The position numbers and the translations under genes were made by a program. Source: Zafaria cholistanensis (GTDB taxonomy: Bacteria; Actinomycetota; Actinomycetes; Actinomycetales; Micrococcaceae). Taken from it: a stretch of 58,297 nucleotides of DNA. The notes below the pieces were generated by a model. The model saw nothing but the letters and a program-made list of their open reading frames with translations, had not been told where the DNA came from and ran no database searches. Of this stretch, positions 33,853 through 42,512 are shown piece after piece. Location: the NCBI RefSeq assembly GCF_008580665.1, contig NZ_BKDJ01000017.1:1-58297 (forward strand), given 5' to 3'. How positions within the stretch are numbered: position 1 is the first letter of the stretch; every line of letters starts with the position of its first letter.

Positions 33853-35424
33853 CTACCTGTTCAAAACCGTGGCCTGCATCAGCTCCGGCACCCGGGCATC
33901 GAACCAGCGCCCGCCCAGCCGGACCCCGGCCACCAGCAGCACGGCGCCCAGCGCCGGTCCCGCCACCAGGCCCGCCCAGCCGAAGGCGGCGTTGCCGGTC
34001 ACCAGGTGCGCGACCAGCAGGGCCAGCGGGGGCAGCAGCAGCAGGCCCATCACCCACATGGTCGCCAGCTGCACCACCACCATCCGCATCCCCGCCCCGG
34101 GCGGGTTCTTGAAGGGGCTCTCCCCCGGCGGCGGGACGGCATAGGTGAAGCGCGCCGAGGCCACGGAGGCCACCCCGAACCCGCTGGCCAGCGCACCCAG
34201 GGAAAGCCCCGCCACGCCCGGCAGCAGGCGGGCCTCCCCCAGCAGCACCGGCGGCAGCACCGCGGCCGCCAGGACGGCCGGCAAGGCGAACACAGCGCAG
34301 GCGGCCACCCGGCCGAGCCGGTCATGCACCCCGCGGATGCCGCTGGTGGCGTGCAGCGCGAAAGCGGTGCTGTCGTAGGAGACGTCGGCGGAGATGCTGA
34401 ACGCCAGCAGGACCGCCACGATCGGTCCGGTCCAGAGCATGAGCGCCGTGGACCCGGCCTGCACGGCGACGACCCACATCATCGCCGGCACCAGCGGGAC
34501 CGCCAGGATCGCCACGGCGTAGCGCGGATCCCGGCGCCAGTAGGCCAGGCAGCGCGCGGCCACGGCGCCCCACGGCGTGGCCGGGAAGCGGGCGAAGGCG
34601 CCCAGCCCCGAAGCCGTCCTGCCCCCGCGGGGGCCCTCCCGCGGGGTTTCCAGCGCCCGTTCGAGGGTGCGCTTCCAGAGCCCGACGACGGCGGCCAGGT
34701 ACGCCAGCGACAGCGCCAGGCGGACCGCGGCCGTGCCCCATGACCCGGCCGCCACGTCCGCGGGAACGGCGGCGAAGGATCCCAGCGGCGTCCAGCCCAG
34801 CACCGCCGCCGCCCGCGGCAGCCACCCCAGGGCATCCTCGAACCCGGCCACGACGACGGTGAGGACGGGCCCCAGCCCGAGCAGCGGCACGATCAGGAGC
34901 ACGGCGGCCGCGTCGCGGAAGCGGCGGCTGGCGGTGAGGGCCGAGGCCGCCGTCGTGGTCAGCCTCGCCAGCGCCAGGCACAGCACCGCCGCCAGCACGC
35001 CGCAGGGTACGGCCACGGCCGCCGCGGCCGGCACCTGGCGCCAGGCCAGCGCCTGGCCGGCGAAAAGGAACAGCGTCACCAGGCCGGGCACGCCGATGAA
35101 GCCGCTCAGCAGCAGCCCGGCCACCAGTTCCCAGGGACGGACCGTGAAGGTGGTGAAGCGGGCGGGGTCCAGGGTCAGGTCCACGCCGGTGGCCAGGACC
35201 GGAAGCAGCGCCCAGCCCAGCACGGCGGCGGAAACGGCCGGCACCAGGACGGCGGCGGCGAACCCCGGGTCCGTGCCGCCAAGGTAGAAGAGCCCCATGA
35301 ACAGCAGGGCGACCAGGAACAGCCCGTAGAGGCCGGCCGCCGCCACGCCCACCAGCTGCCAGGGGCTGCGCCGGAAACCGTTCCGCAGCAGGATCGCCTT
35401 CAGCCTCAGGAGGTGTGCAACCAC
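33853..35424 (-). CDS. ABC transporter permease (ABC-2-like, 523 residues)
   Basis: The protein is strongly hydrophobic, with about 12 predicted membrane segments and short Arg-rich loops. It begins HLLRLKAILLRNGFRRSPW and has an internal stretch with charged loop RTLERALETPREGP. It is paired with the ATPase gene upstream, which it overlaps by 19 bases at GTG 35424. The size (about twice an ordinary ABC-2 permease) and absence of a substrate-binding protein indicate an exporter working as a two-gene system. The substrate is unknown. A longer upstream frame is the shadow of the ATPase gene. Confidence 0.85.
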   Translation of the reverse strand: MVAHLLRLKAILLRNGFRRSPWQLVGVAAAGLYGLFLVALLFMGLFYLGGTDPGFAAAVLVPAVSAAVLGWALLPVLATGVDLTLDPARFTTFTVRPWELVAGLLLSGFIGVPGLVTLFLFAGQALAWRQVPAAAAVAVPCGVLAAVLCLALARLTTTAASALTASRRFRDAAAVLLIVPLLGLGPVLTVVVAGFEDALGWLPRAAAVLGWTPLGSFAAVPADVAAGSWGTAAVRLALSLAYLAAVVGLWKRTLERALETPREGPRGGRTASGLGAFARFPATPWGAVAARCLAYWRRDPRYAVAILAVPLVPAMMWVVAVQAGSTALMLWTGPIVAVLLAFSISADVSYDSTAFALHATSGIRGVHDRLGRVAACAVFALPAVLAAAVLPPVLLGEARLLPGVAGLSLGALASGFGVASVASARFTYAVPPPGESPFKNPPGAGMRMVVVQLATMWVMGLLLLPPLALLVAHLVTGNAAFGWAGLVAGPALGAVLLVAGVRLGGRWFDARVPELMQATVLNR

Positions 35425-36212
35425 GACAGCCCCCCGGTGGCGGAGCCGCCACCCACCAGCTCCACGAAGCGGTCCTCCAGGCTCCCGCCGGCGCGGACGG
35501 CGTCCACGGTGCCGGCCGCGAGCAGGTTGCCCCCGGCGATCACCGCCACATGGGAGCACATGCGCTGGACCAGGTCCATCACGTGGCTGGAGACCACCAC
35601 CGTGCCGCCGTGGGCCACGTAGTCGGCAAGGATCCCGCGAATGCTCGCGGCGGAGACGGGGTCCACCGCCTCGAACGGCTCGTCCAGCACCAGCACGCGC
35701 GGAGCATGGATGAGGGCGGTGGCGAGGGCGATCTTTTTGGCCATGCCCGCCGAATAGTCGACGACCAGCTTGCCCGCTGACTCCTCAAGCCCCAGCACGT
35801 GCAGCAGGTCCCCGGCGCGGGCGGCAACCGTGTCCCGGTCCATGCCGCGCAGCAGGCCCGCGTAGGTGACCAACTGCCTTCCGGTGAGCCGGTCGAACAG
35901 GCGCACGCCGTCGGCGAGGACCCCCATCATGGCCTTGGCCGCCCGCGGATCGGCCCACACGTCGGCGCCATGCACCCAGACTTGGCCCGCGTCGGGGCGC
36001 AGCAGGCCCGTCACCATGGATAAAGCCGTGGTCTTTCCGGCACCGTTGGGGCCCACCAGCCCGTAGAAAGAGCCGGCGGGAACGTCCAGGGAAATGCCGT
36101 TGACGGCAACCTTGTCCGCGAAGCGCTTGGCGAGCCCGCGCATCGCGATCGCGGGGGCCGGTTGCGTAACCGGCGGGGTGGCCGGCGGCAGGGAGGGCAA
36201 TGGCATGGTCAT
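35406..36212 (-). CDS. ABC transporter ATP-binding protein
   Basis: This 268-residue ATPase of the ABC-2 exporter type has Walker A GPNGAGKTT, a Q-loop region around GVLADGVRLFDRLTG, an unusual signature YSAGMAKK in place of LSGGQ, Walker B VLVLDEPFEAVDP, and the H-loop VVVSSHVMD. The Glu-Pro pair is intact, so ATP hydrolysis is expected. It lies upstream of, and overlaps, its permease. TAGCGT lies 7 bases before ATG 36212. An in-frame ATG at 36206 is possible. Confidence 0.93.
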   Translation of the reverse strand: MTMPLPSLPPATPPVTQPAPAIAMRGLAKRFADKVAVNGISLDVPAGSFYGLVGPNGAGKTTALSMVTGLLRPDAGQVWVHGADVWADPRAAKAMMGVLADGVRLFDRLTGRQLVTYAGLLRGMDRDTVAARAGDLLHVLGLEESAGKLVVDYSAGMAKKIALATALIHAPRVLVLDEPFEAVDPVSAASIRGILADYVAHGGTVVVSSHVMDLVQRMCSHVAVIAGGNLLAAGTVDAVRAGGSLEDRFVELVGGGSATGGLSWLHTS

Positions 36213-36219
36213 GGCACCG

Positions 36220-36225
36220 ACGCTA
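36220..36225 (-). promoter_or_regulatory. -10 hexamer TAGCGT of the ABC exporter operon (leaderless)
   Basis: TAGCGT ends 7 bases before ATG 36212. Confidence 0.45.
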
Positions 36226-36291
36226 GCAGCGGGCCCGGCCGCGGGGCGTCATCCGAAGTGAGGACTCCGCGCCCGCAGCCTCCGGGAGCCG

Positions 36292-37239
36292 CTAGAACAG
36301 GACGCGCGCCAGGGCCTGGCGCGACTTGACGACGCGGGGGTCCTGGACGCCGACCACGGCGTAGAGCTCCACCAGGCGCTGGCGGGCCGCCTCGCGCTCC
36401 TCCCCGGCGTGGCGGCCGATGAAGGCCACCAGGCGGGCGAAGGCGTCCTCCACATGCCCGCCCACGACGTCGAGGTCGGCGACCGCGAGCTGCTCGGCGA
36501 GGCCGTCCGGATGTTCGGCGGCCGCCTGGCGCACCGCCTGCAGGTCCAGGTCCGCGGTGCGCTGCAGCAGGCCGACCTGGCTCAGGCCGGTCTGGGCGTC
36601 GGCGTCGTTGGGCTTCTCCGCGAGCGCCTGGCGGTAGGCCGCCGCGGCGGCCTCGTAGTCGCCGGCGTCGATGGCCTCGATCGCCTTCTGGTGCAGGGGC
36701 GGCAGTGCCGGCTCCTCACCCCCGCCGCCCTGGCTGAAGGGCGGCACCGTGCCGGCCACGCCGTGCTGCACGCCCAGCTGCACCAGCTCGTCCAGCAGCG
36801 CGCGGATTTCCTCCGGCGCGGCCGCTCCCTGGAACATCGGCACGGGCTGGCCGTTGAGCAGGGCGACGACGGCGGGGACCTGCTGGATGCGGAAGGCCTG
36901 GGCTATGGCCGGCTCCCGGTCGGTGTCCACGGTCGCCAGGACCAGGCGTCCGGCCTGGGCGTCGACGGCGGAGGCCAGGACCGCATCGATCTCGGCGGAG
37001 ACCGGCAGGCGGGCACTGCCCAGGGACACGACGACCGGGACGCGGGCGGACAGCTGCATCAGGTCGGCGAAGTCCTGCTGGCCCACGGGGCGGGACCAGG
37101 AGCCGGCCGGGGGCCGGGACGCCTCCGGGGCGGCAGGGCCGGCGCCGGTCCCCGCGGCGGGCGCGGGAGCATGGCCAAGGGCGGACAGGTCAACTGCGCC
37201 CCGGGAGGCGGGCGCTGCGGGTTCGGGCGTGGTGGTCAT
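36292..37239 (-). CDS. Thioredoxin-fold/TPR protein (CnoX/YbbN-like) without cysteines
   Basis: The 315-residue protein has an Ala/Pro-rich N-terminus, a thioredoxin-like domain (about 50-165; VPVVVSLGS ... LVLATVDTDREPAIAQAFRIQQVPAVVALLNG), and a TPR-like helical domain (AIDAGDYEAAAAAYRQALAEKP onward). This is the layout of CnoX/YbbN co-chaperones. The redox site is replaced by SARLPVS and the whole protein has no cysteine, so it cannot be a disulfide reductase. The start is set at ATG 37239, 6 bases after TAGAGT; an ATG at 37245 directly abuts that hexamer. Confidence 0.9.
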   Translation of the reverse strand: MTTTPEPAAPASRGAVDLSALGHAPAPAAGTGAGPAAPEASRPPAGSWSRPVGQQDFADLMQLSARVPVVVSLGSARLPVSAEIDAVLASAVDAQAGRLVLATVDTDREPAIAQAFRIQQVPAVVALLNGQPVPMFQGAAAPEEIRALLDELVQLGVQHGVAGTVPPFSQGGGGEEPALPPLHQKAIEAIDAGDYEAAAAAYRQALAEKPNDADAQTGLSQVGLLQRTADLDLQAVRQAAAEHPDGLAEQLAVADLDVVGGHVEDAFARLVAFIGRHAGEEREAARQRLVELYAVVGVQDPRVVKSRQALARVLF

Positions 37240-37245
37240 GGTCAT

Positions 37246-37251
37246 ACTCTA
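37246..37251 (-). promoter_or_regulatory. -10 hexamer TAGAGT of the thioredoxin/TPR gene (leaderless)
   Basis: TAGAGT ends 6 bases before ATG 37239 and touches the alternative ATG 37245, arguing for the downstream start. Confidence 0.5.
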
Positions 37252-37376
37252 TGCCGCCGCGCGGGCGCCCCCGCCCCCACCACACCCGATTCCGGACACG
37301 CGGGTTTCCGCACACGCCGCAGCCCGGGCCCGGCCACCGCCGGATCCCGGGCGGCGACAGGCCCCGGGCGGCGCCG

Positions 37377-39164
37377 CTACTTCAGCTTGGCCGAGAGGAA
37401 CACGTCGTCGGCGGCCAGCAGGGAGATCTTGTCCTGGCTGCCGCTGGCCGGAACATAGAGGACCATTGGTTCCCCGTAGACCACGTCCACGCCCTTGGTG
37501 GTGGAGTCCTCCCCGGCGGAGGCGGCGCTGAGGTCGTCGAGTTCGACGGTACCGCCCTCCTCCTTCGGGGTGCTGGTGACCGTGCTGGTGACGTAGGTGG
37601 CCACCAGGGCCCCGCCATCGGGGGTGGACAGGGCCACGGTCTGCCCCTCGTCCACGGTGCGCGAGAACTTGATCGTCGCATTCTGGTTGGCGTTCTTCAG
37701 CTCGTCCTGCGCCGTGTGCATCGAGGAGATGAAGACGTTCTCCTGGACCCTGTCCTTGGCCTCCGAGTTTCCGTCGCTCAGGTAGTCGGCCACCGCTTGG
37801 GCGGCCTCCTTGGGGGTGCGGGAGAGCTTGGAGTCCAGCGGGAGGGTGCTCACCGAGGTGTCGCCCACGGCGATGCCCGGGAAGGAGGAGCCCGGCAGGA
37901 CCGACGGGCTGGAGACCAGCTTGTAGTTTGCGCGGGCCGAGTCCTGGCGCAGGACCAGGACCTGTGGAACCCTGGCATTCTCGACCCAGGTCACGGCCAT
38001 GGCCGTGCGCGGCCACTCGGTGCTGGTGGTGACGGCGGCCGAGCGGACGGGAGCAGCGGCCAGCGCCACCGGCGCGCCGATGTCCGCGCCCTTGGCCTGG
38101 AGCGCGTAGTTGGCCTGGCGCAGTTCCAGGGCCTTGCCGCCGACGCGGTCCCCCAGCTTGCCGGCGTCCTTGGCCTTGTCACCCTCCTCCACGGCGGCCA
38201 CCACCGATTCGAGGATGCGTTCCAGCTGGGCCTCCAGCAGCACCGGGTAGGAGTCCGCGGGCGGCGCGGACTCGCTGGCGGGTCCGGAGGACGGCGCCGG
38301 CGTGGTGGCCGCCTGGGCGGGGAGCGCCGGCAGCGCGGCCAGGAGGCCGGCCGCGGCGGCGGCGGCGAGGCGGGTGGCGGCGCGGCGCGCGACGGGCGGT
38401 TCGTTCCTGCCGTGTGGCCCCTCGCCGGCGGGCTTTTCCCCGGCCGTTCCGGCAGGCCCGGCGGGCGGGCCGCCGAACGCGGTTTCCTCGAAGCCGCGGC
38501 CGCCGGCCGGGGCCGGAGCGCTGCCGGCCCTGCCGCGTCCGGCGGCGGACCCCGATCCGCCACCGGCGCCTCCACGGCGCATGCCGGCCGCGACGGCGAG
38601 CCCGAAGATGAGCAGCAGGGCGCCAAGAATCATCAGTGGAATCGCGAAGGGGGTGCTGGCGTCGTTGGGCCAGGAGACGGTGACCGCGGTGGGTGCGGGC
38701 TGGGTGCCGTCCGCGGCGACCAGCAGGGACCACTCGCCCTCGGCCGGCTCGGTCCACTGGTGCACCAGGTGCCCCTCGGCGCTTTGCGTGGCGACCCAGA
38801 GATCCGAATCCCGCGGGTTCGGAACCGTGGCGTCCCCGGGGGTGTGTTCGGCCAGCAGGGTTCCCTGCTCGGCATCGACCCCGGACACCGTGTTGTGGGC
38901 GGCGCTGCCGACCCAGGCCTCAACATCGGCCGACCGGCCCAGGGACAGCGTGAACTCGCCCTCCGCGTCGATGGCGATGTCGACCGGCGAACCCGGCACC
39001 GAGGCGACCCCGGGTTCGATCACCGTCACCGGGGCGCCTTCCAGGGGAACGGCCAGCGTTGCCGTGGCGATTTCCGGCGGCGCCCAGAAGGTCTTCTGCC
39101 CGATGCCGACCAGAAGGGCCACGGCACCAAGCAGGATGGACAACACGGATATCAGCAATCTCAC
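37377..39164 (-). CDS. Hypothetical two-module membrane/secreted protein, 595 residues
   Basis: I do not recognise the family. Module 1 has an N-terminal membrane segment (1-22), a beta-rich extracytoplasmic domain (about 30-168), and a transmembrane segment (about 173-195) followed by a Gly-rich cytoplasmic linker. Residues 259-285 then look like a second signal peptide: Arg-Arg, an Ala/Leu core, and AQA. Module 2 (about 286-595) is a soluble domain (QVLVLRQDSARANYKL; ALVATYVTSTVTST). GTG 39164 is chosen because GAGGTG lies just upstream. It is divergent from the AI-2E gene. Confidence 0.8.
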   Translation of the reverse strand: MRLLISVLSILLGAVALLVGIGQKTFWAPPEIATATLAVPLEGAPVTVIEPGVASVPGSPVDIAIDAEGEFTLSLGRSADVEAWVGSAAHNTVSGVDAEQGTLLAEHTPGDATVPNPRDSDLWVATQSAEGHLVHQWTEPAEGEWSLLVAADGTQPAPTAVTVSWPNDASTPFAIPLMILGALLLIFGLAVAAGMRRGGAGGGSGSAAGRGRAGSAPAPAGGRGFEETAFGGPPAGPAGTAGEKPAGEGPHGRNEPPVARRAATRLAAAAAAGLLAALPALPAQAATTPAPSSGPASESAPPADSYPVLLEAQLERILESVVAAVEEGDKAKDAGKLGDRVGGKALELRQANYALQAKGADIGAPVALAAAPVRSAAVTTSTEWPRTAMAVTWVENARVPQVLVLRQDSARANYKLVSSPSVLPGSSFPGIAVGDTSVSTLPLDSKLSRTPKEAAQAVADYLSDGNSEAKDRVQENVFISSMHTAQDELKNANQNATIKFSRTVDEGQTVALSTPDGGALVATYVTSTVTSTPKEEGGTVELDDLSAASAGEDSTTKGVDVVYGEPMVLYVPASGSQDKISLLAADDVFLSAKLK

Positions 39165-39263
39165 TATGCACCTCACGGCTGGGTCGGATTCGGGGTCTGT
39201 TCCAGTCCCGGGGCGGCCGGACTCCGCTCCTGGCGGCGGACGGCCCATCAACTTAAGGGTAAC

Positions 39264-39285
39264 GAACCGGTCAACGCGCCGGTTC
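39264..39285. promoter_or_regulatory. Inverted repeat in the divergent region before the AI-2E transporter
   Basis: GAACCGG and CCGGTTC form perfect 7-bp arms around an 8-base spacer. The position between two divergent genes suggests an operator. Confidence 0.4.
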
Positions 39286-39326
39286 CCGGACGTGTGCGGG
39301 ACCACGGGCACGTCCGCGGGCCGGGG

Positions 39327-39332
39327 TAGGCT
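39327..39332 (+). promoter_or_regulatory. -10 hexamer TAGGCT of the AI-2E transporter gene (leaderless)
   Basis: TAGGCT ends 7 bases before GTG 39340. Confidence 0.45.
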
Positions 39333-39339
39333 CGGAAGG

Positions 39340-40656
39340 GTGACGAACGACGACCAGGGGCAGCCGCCACCCGCCCCATTCCCCGGGGCCGGGGCGGAGC
39401 CCCACCCCGCTCCCGGCCCTGACGGCTCCAGCCTTCCCGCCACGGAAGCGCCACCGTCCCAGCCCCGGGAAACCGCCGCCCCGGTGCCGGCGGGACCGCC
39501 CGCCGGCCGGCTCCGGCGGCTGGCGGCGGCCCTTGCTCCCCTGGGACGCAGGGCACGGTATGCCGTCCCGCCCGAGCCCGAGGACGGCGCCGCGGAACCG
39601 TTCGGGCCGCACTCCATCGCGTGGGCCAACCATCCCATTGCCACGGGGTTCCTGGGGGCGGTGGGCGTGGGGCTTGCGCTGCTGGGGTTCTTCGTCCTGA
39701 CGAACGTCGGACAGTTGATGGTGTGGATCGCCGTGGCGCTGTTCATCGCGCTCGGCCTGGACCCGCTGGTGCGCTGGGCCGAGGCCCGGAACCTGCCGCG
39801 CCCCCTGGGCGTGCTGATGGCCATGGCGCTGCTGGCACTGGGCGCCGCGGCGTTCTTCGGCACCCTGATCCCCACCCTCGTGTCCCAGACGGGGCAGTTC
39901 GTGGAGAACGCTCCCGGCTATGTCGACGACTTCCTGGCCTCCGAATTCTTCCTGAGCATCGACTCGCAGTTCCAGATCCGGGACCGGTTGACCGAGGAGG
40001 TCAACAAGTTCTTCGCCGACAGCGGCGCGGTGGGCGGGCTGTTCGGCGGGGTGATCGGCGCCGGAACGGTGATCGCCCAGACCCTCTTCGGAACGCTGAC
40101 CGTCCTGGTGCTGGCGGTGTACTTCCTGGCCTCGCTGCCGGGAATGAAGGCCTGGGCCTACCGCCTGGCCCCGCGTTCGCGCCGCGCCCGCGTGCAGGCG
40201 CTCTCGGAACAGATCACCAACAGCGTGGGCAACTACGTGATGGGCCAGGCGGTGGTCGCCTTCCTCAACGCCACCTACGCGTTCATCATCATGAGCATCG
40301 TGGGGGTGCCCTTCAGCATCCTGCTGGCCCTGGTGGTCGCGATCCTCGCGTTCGTGCCCCTGGTGGGCGCCCTGATCGCCGGCATCCTGGTCTCCCTGAT
40401 CGCGCTGACCGTGGGGTGGCAGCCCGGCATCACGTACGCGGTGCTGTACTTCGCGTACCTGCAGTTCGAGGCCTATTTCATCTCCCCGCGCATCATGCAC
40501 CGAGCCGTCGCCGTGCCCGGCGCGGTGGCGGTGATCGCGGTGATCGCCGGCGGCGCGCTCATGGGGATTGCCGGCGCGCTCATGGCGATCCCGCTGGCGG
40601 CCGCGGCCATGCTGCTGCTGAAGGAGGTCTTCATCGCCCGCCAGGACCGCCGCTAG
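39340..40656 (+). CDS. AI-2E family transporter
   Basis: The 438-residue protein has a long hydrophilic Pro-rich N-terminus (about 75 residues) and then the AI-2E (PerM-like) membrane domain: [23 protein letters not shown], the amphipathic middle region, [37 protein letters not shown] and the closing helices. Family members have been linked to export of autoinducers, ions or indole, so substrate assignment is open. Its TAG stop shares CTAG (40653-40656) with the stop of the convergent hydrolase gene. Confidence 0.92.
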   Translation: MTNDDQGQPPPAPFPGAGAEPHPAPGPDGSSLPATEAPPSQPRETAAPVPAGPPAGRLRRLAAALAPLGRRARYAVPPEPEDGAAEPFGPHSIAWANHPIATGFLGAVGVGLALLGFFVLTNVGQLMVWIAVALFIALGLDPLVRWAEARNLPRPLGVLMAMALLALGAAAFFGTLIPTLVSQTGQFVENAPGYVDDFLASEFFLSIDSQFQIRDRLTEEVNKFFADSGAVGGLFGGVIGAGTVIAQTLFGTLTVLVLAVYFLASLPGMKAWAYRLAPRSRRARVQALSEQITNSVGNYVMGQAVVAFLNATYAFIIMSIVGVPFSILLALVVAILAFVPLVGALIAGILVSLIALTVGWQPGITYAVLYFAYLQFEAYFISPRIMHRAVAVPGAVAVIAVIAGGALMGIAGALMAIPLAAAAMLLLKEVFIARQDRR

Positions 40657-41372
40657 CCCTTCCCGGCGGGGCCCAGCACCGCCGCGACGATCCCGTTCAG
40701 CGCCGCCGAGGCGTACTTCTCCCCCAGCCACAGGTGCCGGGCGCCCTCCACCGGGACCACGCGGGCCTGCGGGACCCGGGCGAAGCGCCGCACGGCCTCG
40801 GCCGGGCGCAGGAGGTGGTCGCGCTCCGGGACCAGCACCGTCAGCGGCTTGCCGGAGGCCGCCCACGCGTCCAGGTCGGCGTCCCCGGCGCGGCGCAGCG
40901 GCGGGGACAGCAGCACGGCCCCGGCGGTGCGCGCTCCCAGCGGTTCCACCGCCCCATACTTCAGGGCCAGCTCGGTGCCGAAGGACCAGCCCACCAGCCA
41001 CGGCGCGGGAAGGCCCCGGGCCAGCGCGAAATCCACCGCCGCCTCCACGTCGAAGCGTTCCCCCACCCCGTCCCCGAACTCCCCTTCGCTGCGCCCGTGC
41101 GGGGACCCGGTGCCGCGGGTGTTGAAGCGCAGCACCGCCAGCCCGGCCAGCGCCGGCAGCCGGAAGGAGGCCTTCCGGAACACGTGGGAATCCATGGACC
41201 CCCCGCCGGTGGGCAGCGGGTGGCACATCACCAGCGTGGCCGCGGGCGGGCGGCCCTCCGGCAGCGCCAGCTCGCCCACCAGCCGCAACCCGTCAGCGGT
41301 GCCCAGCCCGATGCGGCGGCGCAGGGCCGGAAGGACGGTGTCGGCCCGGAGGGGCGCTGCAATCTGGATCAC
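40653..41372 (-). CDS. Alpha/beta hydrolase (dienelactone-hydrolase-like)
   Basis: This 239-residue serine hydrolase fold protein has the nucleophile elbow GWSFGTEL, an acidic residue in [10 protein letters not shown] and the catalytic His in EGARHLWLG. The early [15 protein letters not shown] is characteristic of the family that also includes bacterial homologues of YqiA/Rv1191-like hydrolases. There is no lid domain and no signal peptide, so it is cytoplasmic. The substrate is unknown. Its stop overlaps that of the AI-2E gene, and it lies 18 bases after the zinc-protein gene on the same strand. Confidence 0.88.
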   Translation of the reverse strand: MIQIAAPLRADTVLPALRRRIGLGTADGLRLVGELALPEGRPPAATLVMCHPLPTGGGSMDSHVFRKASFRLPALAGLAVLRFNTRGTGSPHGRSEGEFGDGVGERFDVEAAVDFALARGLPAPWLVGWSFGTELALKYGAVEPLGARTAGAVLLSPPLRRAGDADLDAWAASGKPLTVLVPERDHLLRPAEAVRRFARVPQARVVPVEGARHLWLGEKYASAALNGIVAAVLGPAGKG

Positions 41373-41390
41373 CGGACGGTCCTGGCGGCC

Positions 41391-41741
41391 TTAGAGGTAG
41401 CGGTGGCTGCGCGTGCGCCAGCAGTGGGCGTGCCAGTGCCGGCGCTCGGCGGCGGCCCGGTCATCGCCGAACCACGCGTCCGCGCGCCAGGCGACAATAT
41501 GCTCGATCCCGGGCGAAATCTGGTTCCGGCACCCCGGGCAGGTGTAGGTCTTGGCCGCGTTGGTGGGCGAGATGCGGCGCACGTGCCAGGCCCCGTCGGG
41601 GGCCTCCTGCAGCTCGTCGATCCCGAACCGGGCCCGCTCGAACCCGCCCCGGGCGTCGTCCGGTCCGCCGCGGGCCCATTTTCCGCGGGCGGGGGAACGC
41701 CCGCCGGCGGCTGGGCGGCGGGGACGGTTGGAGCGCGGCAT
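41391..41741 (-). CDS. Small actinobacterial protein with zinc-ribbon/HNH-like site
   Basis: This 116-residue protein has a basic, Arg/Gly/Pro-rich N-terminus (1-35) and a compact domain with [22 protein letters not shown] and RRHWHAHCW. The Cys-x-x-Cys, the His residues and the final Cys could bind one zinc ion, and the arrangement recalls HNH-type zinc sites without a clear catalytic motif. It is divergent from nucS, with only about 50 bases between start codons. CACAAT lies 7 bases before the ATG. I know no function for it; a nucleic-acid role is a guess from the basic tail. Confidence 0.82.
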   Translation of the reverse strand: MPRSNRPRRPAAGGRSPARGKWARGGPDDARGGFERARFGIDELQEAPDGAWHVRRISPTNAAKTYTCPGCRNQISPGIEHIVAWRADAWFGDDRAAAERRHWHAHCWRTRSHRYL

Positions 41742-41748
41742 GCCCTCC

Positions 41749-41754
41749 ATTGTG
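41749..41754 (-). promoter_or_regulatory. Weak -10 (CACAAT) of the zinc-protein gene
   Basis: CACAAT ends 7 bases before ATG 41741 and is back-to-back with the nucS -10 at 41779. Confidence 0.3.
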
Positions 41755-41778
41755 CCGCACTCCCGGCACCGATGCCGG

Positions 41779-41784
41779 TACAGT
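41779..41784 (+). promoter_or_regulatory. -10 hexamer TACAGT of nucS (leaderless)
   Basis: TACAGT ends 8 bases before GTG 41793. Confidence 0.45.
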
Positions 41785-41792
41785 GGACTTCC

Positions 41793-42488
41793 GTGCGTTT
41801 AGTGATTGCCCGGTGCTCCGTCGACTACGAGGGCCGCCTGCGGGCCCACCTGCCCCTGGCGACCCGCCTGCTGATGGTCAAGGCGGACGGTTCCGTCCTC
41901 ATCCATTCCGACGGCGGCTCCTACAAGCCGCTGAATTGGATGAGCCCGCCCGCGTCCCTGCGCACGCTCCCTCCGGACGAGGACGAGCGCGAGGCCGGCG
42001 TCGAGGACATTTGGCAGGTCCAGCACGCCAAGACCGACGACCGGCTGGTCATCCGCATCCACGAGACCCTGCACGACACCAGCCACGAGTTGGGCATCGA
42101 CCCTGGCCTGGTCAAGGACGGCGTCGAGGCGGACCTGCAGCGCCTGCTCGCCGAGCAGATCACCCTGCTCGGAGCGGGGTTCACGCTGGTGCGCCGCGAA
42201 TACATGACCCCGATCGGCCCGGTGGACATCCTGGCCCGCGACGCCGCCGGCGGGACGGTTGCGGTGGAACTGAAGCGGCGCGGCGACATCGACGGCGTCG
42301 AACAGCTCACCCGCTACCTGGAGCTGATGAACCGCGACCCGCTGCTGGCCCCGGTCCGTGGCATCTTCGCGGCCCAGCAGATCAAGCCGCAGGCGCGCAC
42401 CCTGGCCACCGACCGCGGCATCGAGTGCCTGCTGCTGGACTACGACGCGATGCGCGGCGTCGACGACAGCGACGCCCGCCTGTTCTAG
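41793..42488 (+). CDS. nucS: Mismatch-specific endonuclease NucS (EndoMS)
   Basis: NucS cuts both strands at mismatches and replaces MutS-MutL in most actinobacteria. The 231-residue protein has the N-terminal DNA-binding domain ([15 protein letters not shown]) and a RecB-like nuclease domain with [20 protein letters not shown] and EQLTRYL carrying the Asp, Glu-x-Lys and Gln catalytic residues. It ends DDSDARLF, a beta-clamp-binding type terminus. The third codon is TTA, rare in this genome. GTG 41793 is chosen by the promoter spacing and family N-terminus. NagA follows 24 bases downstream. Confidence 0.96.
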   Translation: MRLVIARCSVDYEGRLRAHLPLATRLLMVKADGSVLIHSDGGSYKPLNWMSPPASLRTLPPDEDEREAGVEDIWQVQHAKTDDRLVIRIHETLHDTSHELGIDPGLVKDGVEADLQRLLAEQITLLGAGFTLVRREYMTPIGPVDILARDAAGGTVAVELKRRGDIDGVEQLTRYLELMNRDPLLAPVRGIFAAQQIKPQARTLATDRGIECLLLDYDAMRGVDDSDARLF

Positions 42489-42500
42489 CGGCGGGGTGCC

Positions 42501-42506
42501 TATGAT
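42501..42506 (+). promoter_or_regulatory. -10 hexamer TATGAT of nagA (leaderless)
   Basis: TATGAT matches the consensus at 5 of 6 positions and ends 6 bases before ATG 42513, within the short nucS-nagA spacer. Confidence 0.6.
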
Positions 42507-42512
42507 GGGGGC

